In this document: piece by piece, positions 44,565 to 55,413 of the stretch | How positions within the stretch are numbered: the stretch's first letter is position 1 | Layout of the letters: each line of letters begins with the position of its first letter | Source: Persicaria tinctoria | Lineage: Eukaryota; Streptophyta; Magnoliopsida; Caryophyllales; Polygonaceae | NCBI GenBank assembly: GCA_037127255.1 | Contig: JBANSL010000003.1 | Location: 42,151,314 to 42,215,313, forward strand | Length of the DNA stretch: 64,000 bases | Direction of reading: 5' to 3' | Made by a program: the position numbers and the translations under genes | The notes under the pieces: generated by a model | What the model saw: the letters and a program-made list of their open reading frames with translations, nothing else | Told to the model about the DNA's origin: nothing | The model's database searches: none

Positions 44565-46614
44565 TGTCGTTGCAGGAGTAAGTCAAGTATAGAATAGAAT
44601 ATGGTTTAGAACGACTCCCCTGTCTCAGCAAATAATTACAAGACTTCCTCCCGTTGTAGTAAGAGAAAAGTCAGGATCGAATCCACGAGGAAGCACGTCA
44701 GCAGTTCTCAGGTAGCTATTAGATTCTCACAAACACAGCAGAAAAGACAGAAACACAAGCGGAAGCAGAAACAAATAATCCCGGCAAGGGCAAATAAAAC
44801 AAAAGCAAATAACAAAGCAAAGCAAAAGCAAAGGCTCTCGTCGATCTCGACACACAGTACTCGAGATAGACAAGGGTGGTCGACAACAGTGGCTCAGGAT
44901 CGAAAACGAAGCAACTCGACAAAGGCAAGTCAACTCGATCTCGACTACCCCCTCCTCGAGATCGACAAGAATCAGCAAAGACAGACAATAGAAAATTGAC
45001 AAAGGGCAGAAACTTCAACTCGACCTAGACCAGTTCTCCTCGAGATCGACAAGAACCGTACTCTATCTCGACCAAGTCCTACTCTATGTCGACAAGAACA
45101 GAAATTTAAAGGAATGTAAATTGCAATTGCTCAAAACCCAAACTCAGCTTTTTGACGGAAAATAAACTCAATATATAAAAAGACCTCCAAGGCTAGGGTT
45201 TCAACACCACAACGACAACCATGCAAAACAACACATAAAGGCATAAAAGATCATGCTTTCCATCAAATAACTTTCGTCATTAACAACTAGGCATATAGAG
45301 GCTCTCGCATAAACCCTAATTGTTACTAACCCTTTTTCACATAATTAATCCAAGTTGCATTAAGATCACTTTCGCTTCAATAACACAAACAAGGATCACC
45401 TTCAACTCTCGCAAAAGAATCATGCTCATAGGGATAGAAGATGAATCACACAAAAGATCTGACCTTTATCGCATCGCCTCACATGGCCACCGTCGGGCTC
45501 ACCCCAGCCCCAGAAGTGGGTGGACTACTCACGCCTCATCGCAATCGCAGACATTGAATTGATGAAAGAAACTTGCATAAAAACTAAATTCAAAGCTTTT
45601 TAAAATCCTGGCAATCAACTTTCGCTGTCAGCCAAAACCCTAAAAACCTTAGAACTCCTAAGCTCTATGTGGAACTAACTAATTGTCTCTCAATGATTGA
45701 ATATTTAAAACTGAGCCCCTAGGGCCTTATTTATAGCCTTCATTCCCTAGCTATTCTAGGAAAGAAGATATCTATCTCTATCTAAATCTATATCTAAAAT
45801 TATATCTAAAAGCCTTAAAGATAAATAAATTGTTTTAAGGAAATAAATCAAGAGGGAAAAGATAAAACTAAATAGGGTAAGTCTTCATGTCTTGATAGAT
45901 CTCCTTCCATAGATAGAACTTGATAGATCGGATAGAATCTTACGGCTTTGCGACCAAGCAACTCCAACTCTACTCGGACAAGGCTTCGTCGAGCAGCTTC
46001 TGGAATCTGGGTCTAGTCGACCTCGACAAGGCCTCGTCGACCTCGACCACGATGGTTTCGTCGACTGGACCTGGCTGACTTTTCTGCTCGATGTGGCTCG
46101 TTTTGGTTCACTGGGCTCTTGTCGACTTCGAGTAGGCTTCATCGACCTCGAGTAACTTTGCTCGCCGACTAGGGTTTCTCGAGTAGATCTCCTCGACAGG
46201 GTCGGACATGATCTGGGTGCCTTGTCGATCTCGACTAACTCTTGTCGAGATCGAGTAGGATTCGTCGAGGATGGCTCGGATGGTCTCGTCGAGGACTCCT
46301 CCTCGTCTGGCTGGGACTGGCTTGTCGACCTCGACAAGAGGTTCGTCGAGGTCGAGTAGACCTGGCTCGGATTCTCGTCCTTGGCTTCTCGGGCAGCTCT
46401 TCCCCTTGTCGACTCCGGGCATGGTGCTGGGCTTCGTCGATCTCGACCAGAGTTTGTCGAGATCGAGTAGACTCCGGAGGCTCGGGTTGTCTGGCTTCTC
46501 GAGCAGGCTTGCTCGACAAGGCCGTGTTCGGTCATGCTTGTCTAGGTCGAGTAGACCTACTCGATGTCGAGTAAGGTTGACTCTCAGACTTGTTCTGCTG
46601 CTTTGACCTTGGAC
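44565..46614 (-). repeat. 5' LTR of copy C (2050 bp, U3 start deleted)
   Basis: It starts TGTCGTTGCAGG on the plus strand. It lacks the 216 bp that correspond to 39415-39630 of the partner LTR. The TATA box is at 45727-45735, and motif arrays are at 44838-45100 and 45960-46580. Confidence 0.92.
45727..45735 (-). promoter_or_regulatory. TATA box of copy C 5' LTR
   Basis: TATAAATAA on the minus strand. The promoter core is intact although the distal U3 end is missing. Confidence 0.6.
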
Positions 46615-48656
46615 AAGCAAGGGCCCAAATGCAAGTCCAAAGCAATCCAAAAGCGATACACACCTATCATCAAGCCACTTCCGTAAGCCACCAGACTAAC
46701 ATTCACACACACGAAACCCAAGTTCTCAACATCCTTAAAACCCGATCGATAGCAAAACCGTTTGCCAAAACCTTTCCGATATGATCAACATCGACCAAAA
46801 TGTTTGTTCCAATCAAACTCGTTGATAAAATCATACCAACTATATTTTCCAAACTCCTCAATCTCAAATTAAGTCAACTTATATTCAAAACAATTCTCAA
46901 ATCTTGTCTGGCCAAAATTCCTTTATAAACATTAAATCTTAATCAACTTACAAATTCATACCATCAAAATAATTCCGGCATTTTTATTTCAAAACCTAAA
47001 ACCCTTTAGATAGTTTACCAGATTGTATTAGCTAAAAAAAAATACAACAAACCACTTTTACAAATTAACAACCATAGGTCACCTCAAAATTTCCAAGATC
47101 AAATATTTACTCATCATAAAATACATAGTCCAATAATATTATTTTAAAACACTTTAAAATGGATAATCATAATTTCAGGGAATATATCTTTCAAAATCAG
47201 GAATAATATATACTCATAATATATCACATATGTAAATAACATGACATATAAATATATAACCTATCATGAAAATATAACAATAACATATAAAACACAATCC
47301 CCAGCCCAAGAATAGAGCCCACGAGCCCAACCCGAAATATGAAGGAAGAGGAGGCAGATCCGGCCCGCAAAAGTGAAAGAAAGGAAGGGATCCGGATCTG
47401 AGATCCAGGCCCAAGAATTAGGCCCAACCCATCAGGTTATTTTTTTGGAAAGAACCGAACCGGTCCAAATTTATTTTAAGGGTGAACCGGACCGAGATTA
47501 AATAAAAGAAAGAGCATGAACCCTCCTTCAACCTAATCCAGCGCTCTGTTCGACGGAGACGGAAAGAAAAGAGGAGAGAAGAGGAGCTCTCGGCGGTGGC
47601 GCCCAGCTCCGATTCCGATCAAGATGCAGTCACCCATACCCACAAACACATAGATCCGGGAGACAAACAAGAAAGGGGAGAGGAGCGAGGGCTCACCGAA
47701 TGGTCTTCGGTCTCGTTGGAAACTCGTCGGAGAGTCGATTTGGCTTCGTCGATGCTCGATTGGGGCTCGCCGGAGTCTCGGGGGGAGGTTTCTCAGACCG
47801 GCGTTTTTCAGAAGGGAACAGGAGAAGAGGAGAGGGATGGCGGCGCCGGCGGTGCTCCGGGGGCTGCGCTTCTCCGTCTTCCGGCTTCTGGGAACGCAGG
47901 AGGAATGAGGGAGCAGATTCACATTGATTCGAAAAGAAAATGAAGGATTGGAGGGTTTTACCGCTTTTCAACAAAACAGAGTGAAATGGAGCTCCTTCGG
48001 TTGCGCCGGTGGCTCCGGCGACGTACAAGAGCAGGCGATTGAGGGTGTTCTGCTAACGACGACCGACGAGGAGGGTGTAGGTGGTGGCTGGTGGCTGATT
48101 GTCCAATGTAAGGGATAAAGGAGGAAGCTTTTGAGGTTCTACAAACCAGTGTACAAGAAAGGAAGAGAGGGGGTACCTTTTGTGGGTTTAGAAATGAAAA
48201 TGAGAATCCTATGGATTTTGAAGCAGAAAGGCAGAGAGAGGCTATGCAATCAGACAAAACTAATTAAGGGTCTGCAGAAGGCGTGGGAGGTGTTTGGCTC
48301 AGTTGCTACTGTTGGCAAGGAGGGAGAGGGAAGAAGTTGAAACCGGACATGTGAAGAGGAAAGGAACAAATTTACGCGGTCCCCCAAAAGTCAAATTGAA
48401 TTACCCGGAAATACACATTGAATCGACCTTATCCCGACTCAAAATTTTAAATTAAATCTCCAAAATCAAATTAATTAATCTGGTAAATTTCGCTCATATT
48501 TCAAAAATCTCAAGTCAAATTAGCGGAATTGAGATCCGTCGGAAAAATCCGTTAACATCATGCCGGAATTCATTTTAAGAGATTTTAAATAACCCGATTT
48601 AAATTCATTTTTTATTATTTGTTGAAATTTATTATTGAAAAATCCGGGCCTTTACA
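46615..48656 (-). repeat. D right LTR, second part (after element C)
   Basis: It matches 28172-30182 and ends CCGGGCCTTTACA, followed by GGGAT. It keeps about 33 bp near 48038-48070 (TTCTGCTAACGACGACC) that the left LTR lacks. Confidence 0.92.
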
Positions 48657-48667
48657 GGGATACGGTC

Positions 48668-48864
48668 CCAAACCCTTTGTTAACATTTCAAAATATACGA
48701 TGTCATTGGGATAAAATGTTCATACAGTGATGTAGGAGATCTTTATTGGTGAAGATCGATATGATTGTAATGGACATTAGTTAACTTACCAGATTTGACT
48801 GAATGTTGATTGTTAATTGGTGATTGTTAGTTGGTACGTCTGTATATTTCATTAATAAGGGTTT
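48668..48864 (+). repeat. Left member of a ~200-bp direct repeat
   Basis: It shares CCAAACC-CTTTGTT, GATATGATTGTAATGG, TGATTGTTAATTGGTGATTG and GTATATTTCATTAAT with 57731-57900, in the same orientation. I estimate roughly 85% identity by eye. Confidence 0.7.
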
Positions 48865-48916
48865 ATTATGGGTGATGATATCTTCACAACTAATTTTTAC
48901 TATTTCCGCCGCTAAT

Positions 48917-49123
48917 CACCGCATCATGTGACGGTGGTTTTAATGACGGATATCCGAATCCACCGTTCTATGGTGCGGTGGGGTGGGACCATATTCAATT
49001 CACCGCAACCTGTTACGGTGGCCTAATTAAATTAAATTATTTTTAAAAAAAAATTAAATTGTTCTAAAAAAAATTACATTCTTTAAAAAAAAATATTTAC
49101 CCACCGCAAGTTGTTACGGTGGG
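48917..49123. repeat. Array of four CCACCG...CGGTGG palindromes
   Basis: Imperfect hairpins lie at 48917-48937, 48960-48981, 49001-49021 and 49100-49123. Each has 7-8-bp arms around a variable centre. They lie in A/T-rich DNA and look like subterminal repeats of a DNA transposon. Confidence 0.75.
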
Positions 49124-49279
49124 TCAAATTAGGCAAATTTTTTCTTTAAAAATAAAATTAATTTAAATTTAAAAAAAAAATTAAACATTGCACTGTCGGG
49201 CCATAGGCTCGAAGTGTTGAAGCATTTTTAAAAAGGGGCTATTAATGGCACCACAAAAGTTTTGGTGGGGCACCCAACA

Positions 49280-49591
49280 AGAAAATGCACTTCCATGTTT
49301 TGAAAGCGGAAGTTGTGCTATATTAATTTTTTTATTTATTTTTTGGAAAATATTATACATAACTTTCGTATTTGAAAAATGGAAGGTCAAATCAACTTTA
49401 TACGTTCCGTTTTTAAAACACGAGAGAGAATAGCTGTTTTTTGCCTTCCGGTTTTTAAATACGTAAATACAAAATAGTTGTTTGCCTTCCGTTTTTTAAA
49501 TACGGAAGTACAAAATAGTTGTTTGCCTTCCGTTTTTTAAATACGGAAGTACAAAATAGCTGTTTGCCTTCCGTATTAAGAAAACGGAAGG
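49280..49591. repeat. 41-bp tandem repeat with internal palindrome
   Basis: Units start TTGCCTTCCG at 49441, 49482, 49523 and 49564, exactly 41 bp apart. Each carries a CTTCCGT...ACGGAAG palindrome. Looser versions extend left to about 49280. The array ends at the CACTA terminus. Confidence 0.8.
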
Positions 49592-50170
49592 GACTACAAC
49601 AAAAATGCCTATTACCGGGAAAAAATTTCGTCGTTGAAAATCGGTTTTTTGTCACTAAATAGATTTGGCGAGGAAATGCATTTCGTCGTCAGTTCGTCAC
49701 GAAAAGCTCGTCAAGGAAAGGTTAGTCGAGGGAAAAAAAAGTCGACGCTAAAACTTTTAGCGACGAAATCATTTTGTCTCGCAATAGCTTTTAGTGATTA
49801 ATATTTTTCTCATAAAAAGTCAAATGTTTTGTGGCAAAATGATTGGAAGGATTCGAAAATAGTCGTTGAACGCGTTTGATGACAAATACAATTTCATCGC
49901 TAAAATGTTTTTTCCTCGTTAATAGTGACATCAAATTATGTCGATTTTATTGGCGACTAAATTTTTTTTCCTCGTTATATATTAGACATTTTGCGACAAA
50001 TTTATAATTGTTGGTGTAGATAATATTGGTGAGGAAATTGTTTTTATCACAATAAGTGTTTTTAGCGAGAAAATAAAATAACAACTCCGTTCAATCAAGA
50101 TCCGTACCCAATCTATTTTATTTCTTTGTTTAATTATTTCAATCCAATTTAATTAAAAAAAATACAACAA

Positions 50171-50980
50171 TTAAAAATAGGAAAAATGACCGATAATAAT
50201 ACGAACTATCAACGATGAACCAAAAATAATACGAACTTTGAAAACCACCAATTCATATACAAACTATAACATATTAAACCAAAATCGATACAAGGTCCAA
50301 AATTCACAACCTATAAATTATTTTAGACTCAAATTATAATTACTTAAAAAGTTTGGGAAAATTTTATAAAATTAAAGAATAAAATTTAATTTAACTAAAA
50401 AAACCCTAATCCCTTCTCCCATCTTCCCCAAACTCCCAGTCATTCAATGGCGGAAGGCCCTCTTCAATGGCGGAATTCAACCAGTCATTCAACCAACCCG
50501 TTCATCTTCGCTCATGGTGTTCTGCACCTTCATCGTCGTTTTGGTGCAGCGTCTACTTCCTGTCTGCCCGACGTCCGTCGTCTCCAGCCTCGCCTGCCGC
50601 CATTCAATGTTGTCGCCGGTGGATCTCGTTCAATTGGCAGTTGGCTGTGGTTGGGTGTTTAGTATTGTGCGGGATTGTGCCGCATCCGCCATCGCTGCCT
50701 ACAACTGTAGAACAAATGGGGGAAGATGCTCCGCCATAGCTGCTACTGTAGAACGAAGGGGGGAGATGATAAATTTTAAAATTTACAATTTTGACCACAA
50801 TTTATTATTAATTATATATTGAGTTCAAATGAATTTAGAGTTTGTGAATTTTGCACCTTCTATCAATTTTGGTTTAATGTGTTATAGTTTGTATATGAAT
50901 TGGTAGTTTTGAAAGTTCGTATCATTTTTGGTTCACCGTTGATAGTTCGTATTATTTTTGGTTATTTTTCCTTAAAAATA
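50171..50980. mobile_element. Mutator-like element with captured GC-rich DNA (Pack-MULE candidate)
   Basis: The element proper is 50180-50971 (792 bp). Terminal inverted repeats of about 140 bp start GGAAAAATGACC and GGAAAAATAACC. Perfect 9-bp duplications TTAAAAATA lie at 50171-50179 and 50972-50980, both diagnostic of Mutator. The inside (about 50440-50765) is GC-rich and holds two overlapping open frames on the plus strand (71 and 90 codons). It contrasts sharply with the AT-rich repeats around it. The captured segment is not recognised. Confidence 0.85.
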
Positions 50981-51469
50981 AGAAAACCTACAAATAACAT
51001 AACTGTACAACCAATCAATAACATAATTATACACTCTATTCAGTCATTCATCTGGATAGAGCTACAAGCTCCATTCATTCATTCATCAAGTACGAACAAT
51101 CAATAGCAGAACTATACACTCAATCTGGATAAAAACTCAATGCTTGGGAAATAAGGATAGCAGAAGCTCTCGGTTGACCTCAGTGCTCGCTGAATTCAAA
51201 TGAAGAGATCGATGATGGGGCCAAGGAACTCAGGGGCGAAGAGAGCATGGAGTACTGCAGAATAGGAGAGGAAGGTGAAGAATTATGGTTGGATTTATGA
51301 CATAAACATAACTTAATGAGATTTATATACAAGAGTAGTATACATGATTGCCTCGATGGTCGTCGAAGACCCCGAAGTAATGCACCAGTGCGGTGGTGCC
51401 TTCTTCTCGAAGTGTTCACCCTGCCGAACGATGACCAGATCGGAGGAAGAACCCCACCGCCCCAAACGG

Positions 51470-51835
51470 GGCTGATTTGAGCGTCGGTGTAGGGGTGGGA
51501 GTTAGATTCGATCTGAATCTCCACCCCGCGCTGAACCCTAGCCCCGAATCAGCGCCGCGCAGCCCTGTTTCGAGAGGTCGCGTGTTTGTACAGACCGGTG
51601 AGAGCCCGAGATTCAACAAATTCTTAACCACGTCGTCGTTTCTTGATCTGCAGCTGGTGCAGTTCGACGACGATGATACTTAGTTCGCGTATTTTGCTCC
51701 GATTGATGAGGCTTTACAGGCGAGACTCGGTAATTTGAAGGGTTGGGGAGTTCTGTTCCTCCACTATGTTGTTTCCTATGAGGTCGCTCTCACCGATCTG
51801 ACTGATTTGGAAGATGGAGTTGTTGGAGGGTGAAT
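51470..51835 (+). pseudogene. Captured gene fragment, possibly FAS1/fasciclin-like
   Basis: Within the CACTA element the plus strand reads a Pro/Ser-rich stretch (LNLHPALNPSPESAPRSP), then, after a stop and frame change, FAPIDEALQARLGNLKGW and GVLFLHYVVSYEVALTDLTD. FAP-DEA followed by LLxHVVxxxxxLxDL is the H2 box pattern of FAS1 domains. The fragment is short, holds stops, and could be something else. The GC-rich composition unlike its neighbours supports capture from a host gene. Confidence 0.35.
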
Positions 51836-51978
51836 GTATGGATAGGGAGGGAGATCTGGTTGGAATGGAATAATGAAAATGAAATGCGGCTAGAGGAAGA
51901 GAATAACATACCCAATATAAGCAGATTTTCCGAAACCCTAAACACTTTCAATTTAATTTTTAATCTAGCCCGCTTCAA

Positions 51979-52038
51979 TTTGATTTTCATTTTTTTCAAT
52001 TGCTTCCCGCCTTTCCCGCCTCTACTTATAGTTATCTC
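51979..52038. repeat. 60-bp direct repeat, left of Helitron
   Basis: It matches 54035-54094 with two mismatches and no gaps. It ends CTTATAGTTATCTC. Confidence 0.9.
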
Positions 52039-52040
52039 AA

Positions 52041-54034
52041 CTAGCTTAGTACCCCGTGCATTGCACGGATCTTTTTTAAAAATATGTGTTTATATAATTT
52101 CATTTATCATCCAACATACATATGGAGATAATAATCTTACATACAAAAATGAATAGGCATTTGAATTCTTGTATATAACATGTGGTGAAAAACATCCGTA
52201 TAAAAAAGAGTCACAAATGTATTTTCTCTAGCAAACTGATAAGAAGAATAAATAAATAAAAATAATTAAAGATACATTACCTAAACAATAGAACCTATGA
52301 GATTTGGTTTTATCTTTTAATTAACATACATATGGTTCAAAATTAAATGAATGAATCAATTTTTGAGTTATTTATCTAAAAAAATAGAAATTAAAACTAA
52401 AACCGAAATATTCTATAGTAATTTGTGGAATAAAAAATATAACAAAAAAAATAGAATCAAATATTTTCTTGAACAAATGGCAAGTTATAATGTAATCAAA
52501 TTTGATTTTTTTGAGATAAATATGATTTTATTTGATCTTATCCAGTGAATATCTAAACTAACAAACAAATCATATCTTAAGTGATTTGTTAGCAAAATCT
52601 TCCATAAATTTAATTTTATAATCATGACTAAATTATAATTCAAAATATAAAATTTATTGATTAAAAAGTGGTTCAAAGATTAATTAGCAAAATCTTACAT
52701 AAATTTAATTATATAACCATGAGAATATACGGTGTATGTTTTAACGAATGCAACTAATTAACTAAAACCATAAATAAAATAAATGAAATCCGCATTAGCT
52801 TGCCCCTATATTTATAAGATGAAACCAAAAGATTAATTAGATAACTTCAAATCAAATCGAATTGGAAGTATTTAGTATTACGTTGAATGATTTCACCTAC
52901 ATCTTGACTAAGGATTCCACGTAGCAACACAAAGTCGATCGATTTCACATCAATTTTCCGAGTAGTTAAGCACAACTGGACATAATTATATTCCAAGTAG
53001 AATCAATGGAATCGTAATTAATCGGATAAACTGAGAAGGACAATATATAAGAGAGGGAAGTAGGGCTGTGATTAAAATCAAGTAAATTAGGGTACAATCA
53101 ATAACCTGCATCTGCGACTGCAAATATGATTATGTTAGATTAAGATATAAAAGCAACACAGCAGCACAAAAGCAAATGAATATACTCCGTAAAAATGTGA
53201 ACAATTGAATCAGGAAGAGTTAGGGTAGTATTTATAACAGTAGTAGTGTACGTACTACGATTTTGGCGATCTGAATTTTTTTTTTTTTAAATTTCAAAAT
53301 TCAAAATTGTAACCAAATCAGATCAGTTGATCTAAAGAATTGGAAAAACAAAAACTGATTTCAAAATTGAAAATTTTAACCAAATCAGAGATCATTGATT
53401 TTAGATATCTACTTTTAATTAATAAATAATTGTAAATAAAAATAAAAATTGACTAATCTGATTAATAACCATCTGAAACTTGGAATGGACTAATCTGATT
53501 TTTTTTAAACTTATTTTAGTGATAAGATTGCAATAGATACAGTAAGAGATTACATTACAAAGTGATAAGATTGGTGATTAAAAAAAAGTGATAAGATCTG
53601 CGTAAGTTTCTAGATTCTGGATTTGCATATATCATCATGCAAACAATAAGATTACGTTTTGGTTAGTTAGTTATTTTAGATATGGCATATCAATTAGGTT
53701 AATTAGTAATTTAATTTTTAAATCTAATTCTTTTTTATTATTAATCTTAAATAAATAAAAAAGCTAACAAATAATAATTTAGGTAAGGTAGTGAATTAAT
53801 AATATTAATAATATTTTCTAAGGAGTTAAGATTTGATTTTATCCTCAAAATTAGATTAATAATATTTTAAAATTAGTTAAGTTTTGATTTTATCCTTTAA
53901 ATTAGATAAGATTTGTTAACCAATTAGTCTCCTTTAAAGCTACATAAATCAATTAATCTAATTAAAAAAACCTACATTAAAGGAGAAGCCGCCACATGTC
54001 GTAGGGGACTTCTCCTTTAGTATTATAATATAGA
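52041..54034 (-). mobile_element. Non-autonomous Helitron
   Basis: On the minus strand it begins TCTATATTATAATAC after an A. It ends with hairpin CCGTGCAATGCACGG, nine bases, then CTAG before a T. A 5' TC, a 3' hairpin a few bases before CTAG/CTRR, and an A/T target are the Helitron hallmarks. The inside (about 2 kb) is AT-rich with no Rep/helicase frame. Its edges are abutted by a 60-bp direct repeat, which Helitrons do not normally create. Confidence 0.7.
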
Positions 54035-54094
54035 TTTGATTTTCATTTTTTTCAATTGGTTCCCGCCTTGCCCGCCTCTACTTATAGTTATCTC
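54035..54094. repeat. 60-bp direct repeat, right of Helitron
   Basis: Starts TTTGATTTTC; see 51979-52038. Confidence 0.9.
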
Positions 54095-55413
54095 GGAAGC
54101 TTGAACATCCGTATTCTACTTTTTTTGTTTTCATTTTTTTTTATGTTTTCATTTTTCATCTATTAAAAAAAAACCAATTTCCATCTTTTTTTAAATTTTT
54201 TTTTCTTGTTCTATAACAATAACATGAACTTTTGAATTATTTATTAGTTAAATTAGTACTGTTGCTATGTCACCGTACAATTTTTTTTAAAAATAAATTA
54301 ATATTATAAATTTAAATAAAGGATTAGCAAAAGTTAGTATAAAATTAGAGTTGATCAAGTAAAAAATTATGATTAAATTCTCCCAAAATTATATCCATGT
54401 CTCAAAAATTTAGGAAAAATATATTAACAAAAATTGAATTACATAAGTTGATAACCTTTACACGTCGAAGTATTAATTATTTCAGTTTCGTCAAAACCTA
54501 TTGTGTTCTAAAAATATGTCCATATTGATAAAGTTATTTAATTAGTATGATCACGTAATATATTGATAAAGTTATTATATTCTAAAAATATGTTCATCTA
54601 AATTCTAAAGTCTAAACCATTTGATGTCATATATAAATGGTTGTTTCAACGACAACAATATTCCTCATAAAAGATGAACATATGGCGAAGAATTTAAAAT
54701 TTTCTCGTAAAATGACTTTGAGCCATGTTCTCTATTTTTAACAAAGCAAGAATGACAAAAATGTAATTTCCTCGCCAACTAATATATTTAGCGACAAATT
54801 ATTTTCTCAGAAAACACATACTTTTAGCGAGAAATCACAATATTTGCCGCCAATACAATTGATGGATTTTACATAATTCCTACCTAACATATAGCGACAA
54901 AAATTTAAATTCCTCGACGAATGTATTTTTTAGTGATGAATTCATTTCTCGCTACAAGCTTCAAATTCGTCACTCTCTTCCTTATGGTTTAGGTGACCAT
55001 ATCACGATAACAATTAACGACGCACTAAAAAAATATGTCGTTGAATGTCACTTTTAGCGAGGAATGTAGGTTTCTCTCTAAAGTTCACGTCCTCTTTTAC
55101 GAGGAACATATATGTTCGTCGCCAAATACCACATTTACCGAGGAGAAAAATTTGACACTAAAACTTTTGTCGCTAATAATCATTTCTGTTGTAGTAAGGG
55201 TATGGTTTTTTTTTTTTTTTTTTGCATCAAAAAAGGCTATGATTTTCTTCTTAACATGACGAATATACTAGTCATAACCGGTATTTTTCCCTAGTTGCGC
55301 CGACTTGAATAGAACTATAGAAGAATGTCAAACCACGCAACCAATGGTAACAAAGGAGTCAATAATAATATTCACGTAATTATGAACTTTTATTAGTTTT
55401 ATAGTATAATTTA

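Larger units (their letters stand above)
37365..46614 (-). mobile_element. Athila-like non-autonomous LTR element, copy C (young, one end truncated)
   Basis: It inserted into D's right LTR. The left end is intact (TGTTGTTGCAGG after GATAACA). The right end stops at CTTTGACCTTGGAC, 216 bp short of a full LTR, and joins the target at AAGCAAGG, so no target duplication remains. The LTRs (37365-39414 against 44565-46614) align at a constant 7200-bp offset with about ten substitutions and no indels. The inside holds an exact tRNA-Asp PBS, gag with stops, and a 611-codon protease frame. There is no polymerase. Confidence 0.92.
27176..48661 (-). mobile_element. Large non-coding LTR element D (LARD-like, Tekay/Del-type ends), rearranged
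   Basis: The element proper is 27181-48656, bounded by GGGAT at 27176-27180 and 48657-48661. The 3' LTR is 27181-30182. The internal region 30183-35538 has no gag or pol. The tRNA-iMet PBS lies at 35521-35534 on the minus strand. The right LTR is partly duplicated: 35539-35857 is a first LTR piece, 35854-36372 repeats the left flank, and 36373-37364 plus 46615-48656 is a full LTR split by element C. The minus-strand phrase TCGGGGACGAGAC before the 3' LTR is typical of Tekay/Del chromoviruses, so the absent proteins were probably supplied by such an element. Confidence 0.85.
49589..55199. mobile_element. CACTA-type DNA transposon, non-autonomous, with nested insertions
   Basis: The element proper is about 49592-55196. 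The ends ACTACAACAAAAATG (left) and ACTACAACAGAAATG (right, complement) match at 14 of 15 bases. AGG flanks both sides (49589-49591 and 55197-55199), as expected for 3-bp duplications. The terminal C of CACTA is G on one side and T on the other, so the end bases have mutated. Subterminal regions (49600-50100 and 54660-55190) are dense in TTAGCGACAAAT-like words in both orientations. No transposase gene is seen. A Pack-MULE candidate and a Helitron sit inside. Confidence 0.8.

Noticed and set aside
52351..52676. Small frames inside the Helitron
   Set aside because: Composition is simple AT-rich sequence, with no Rep or helicase motif.
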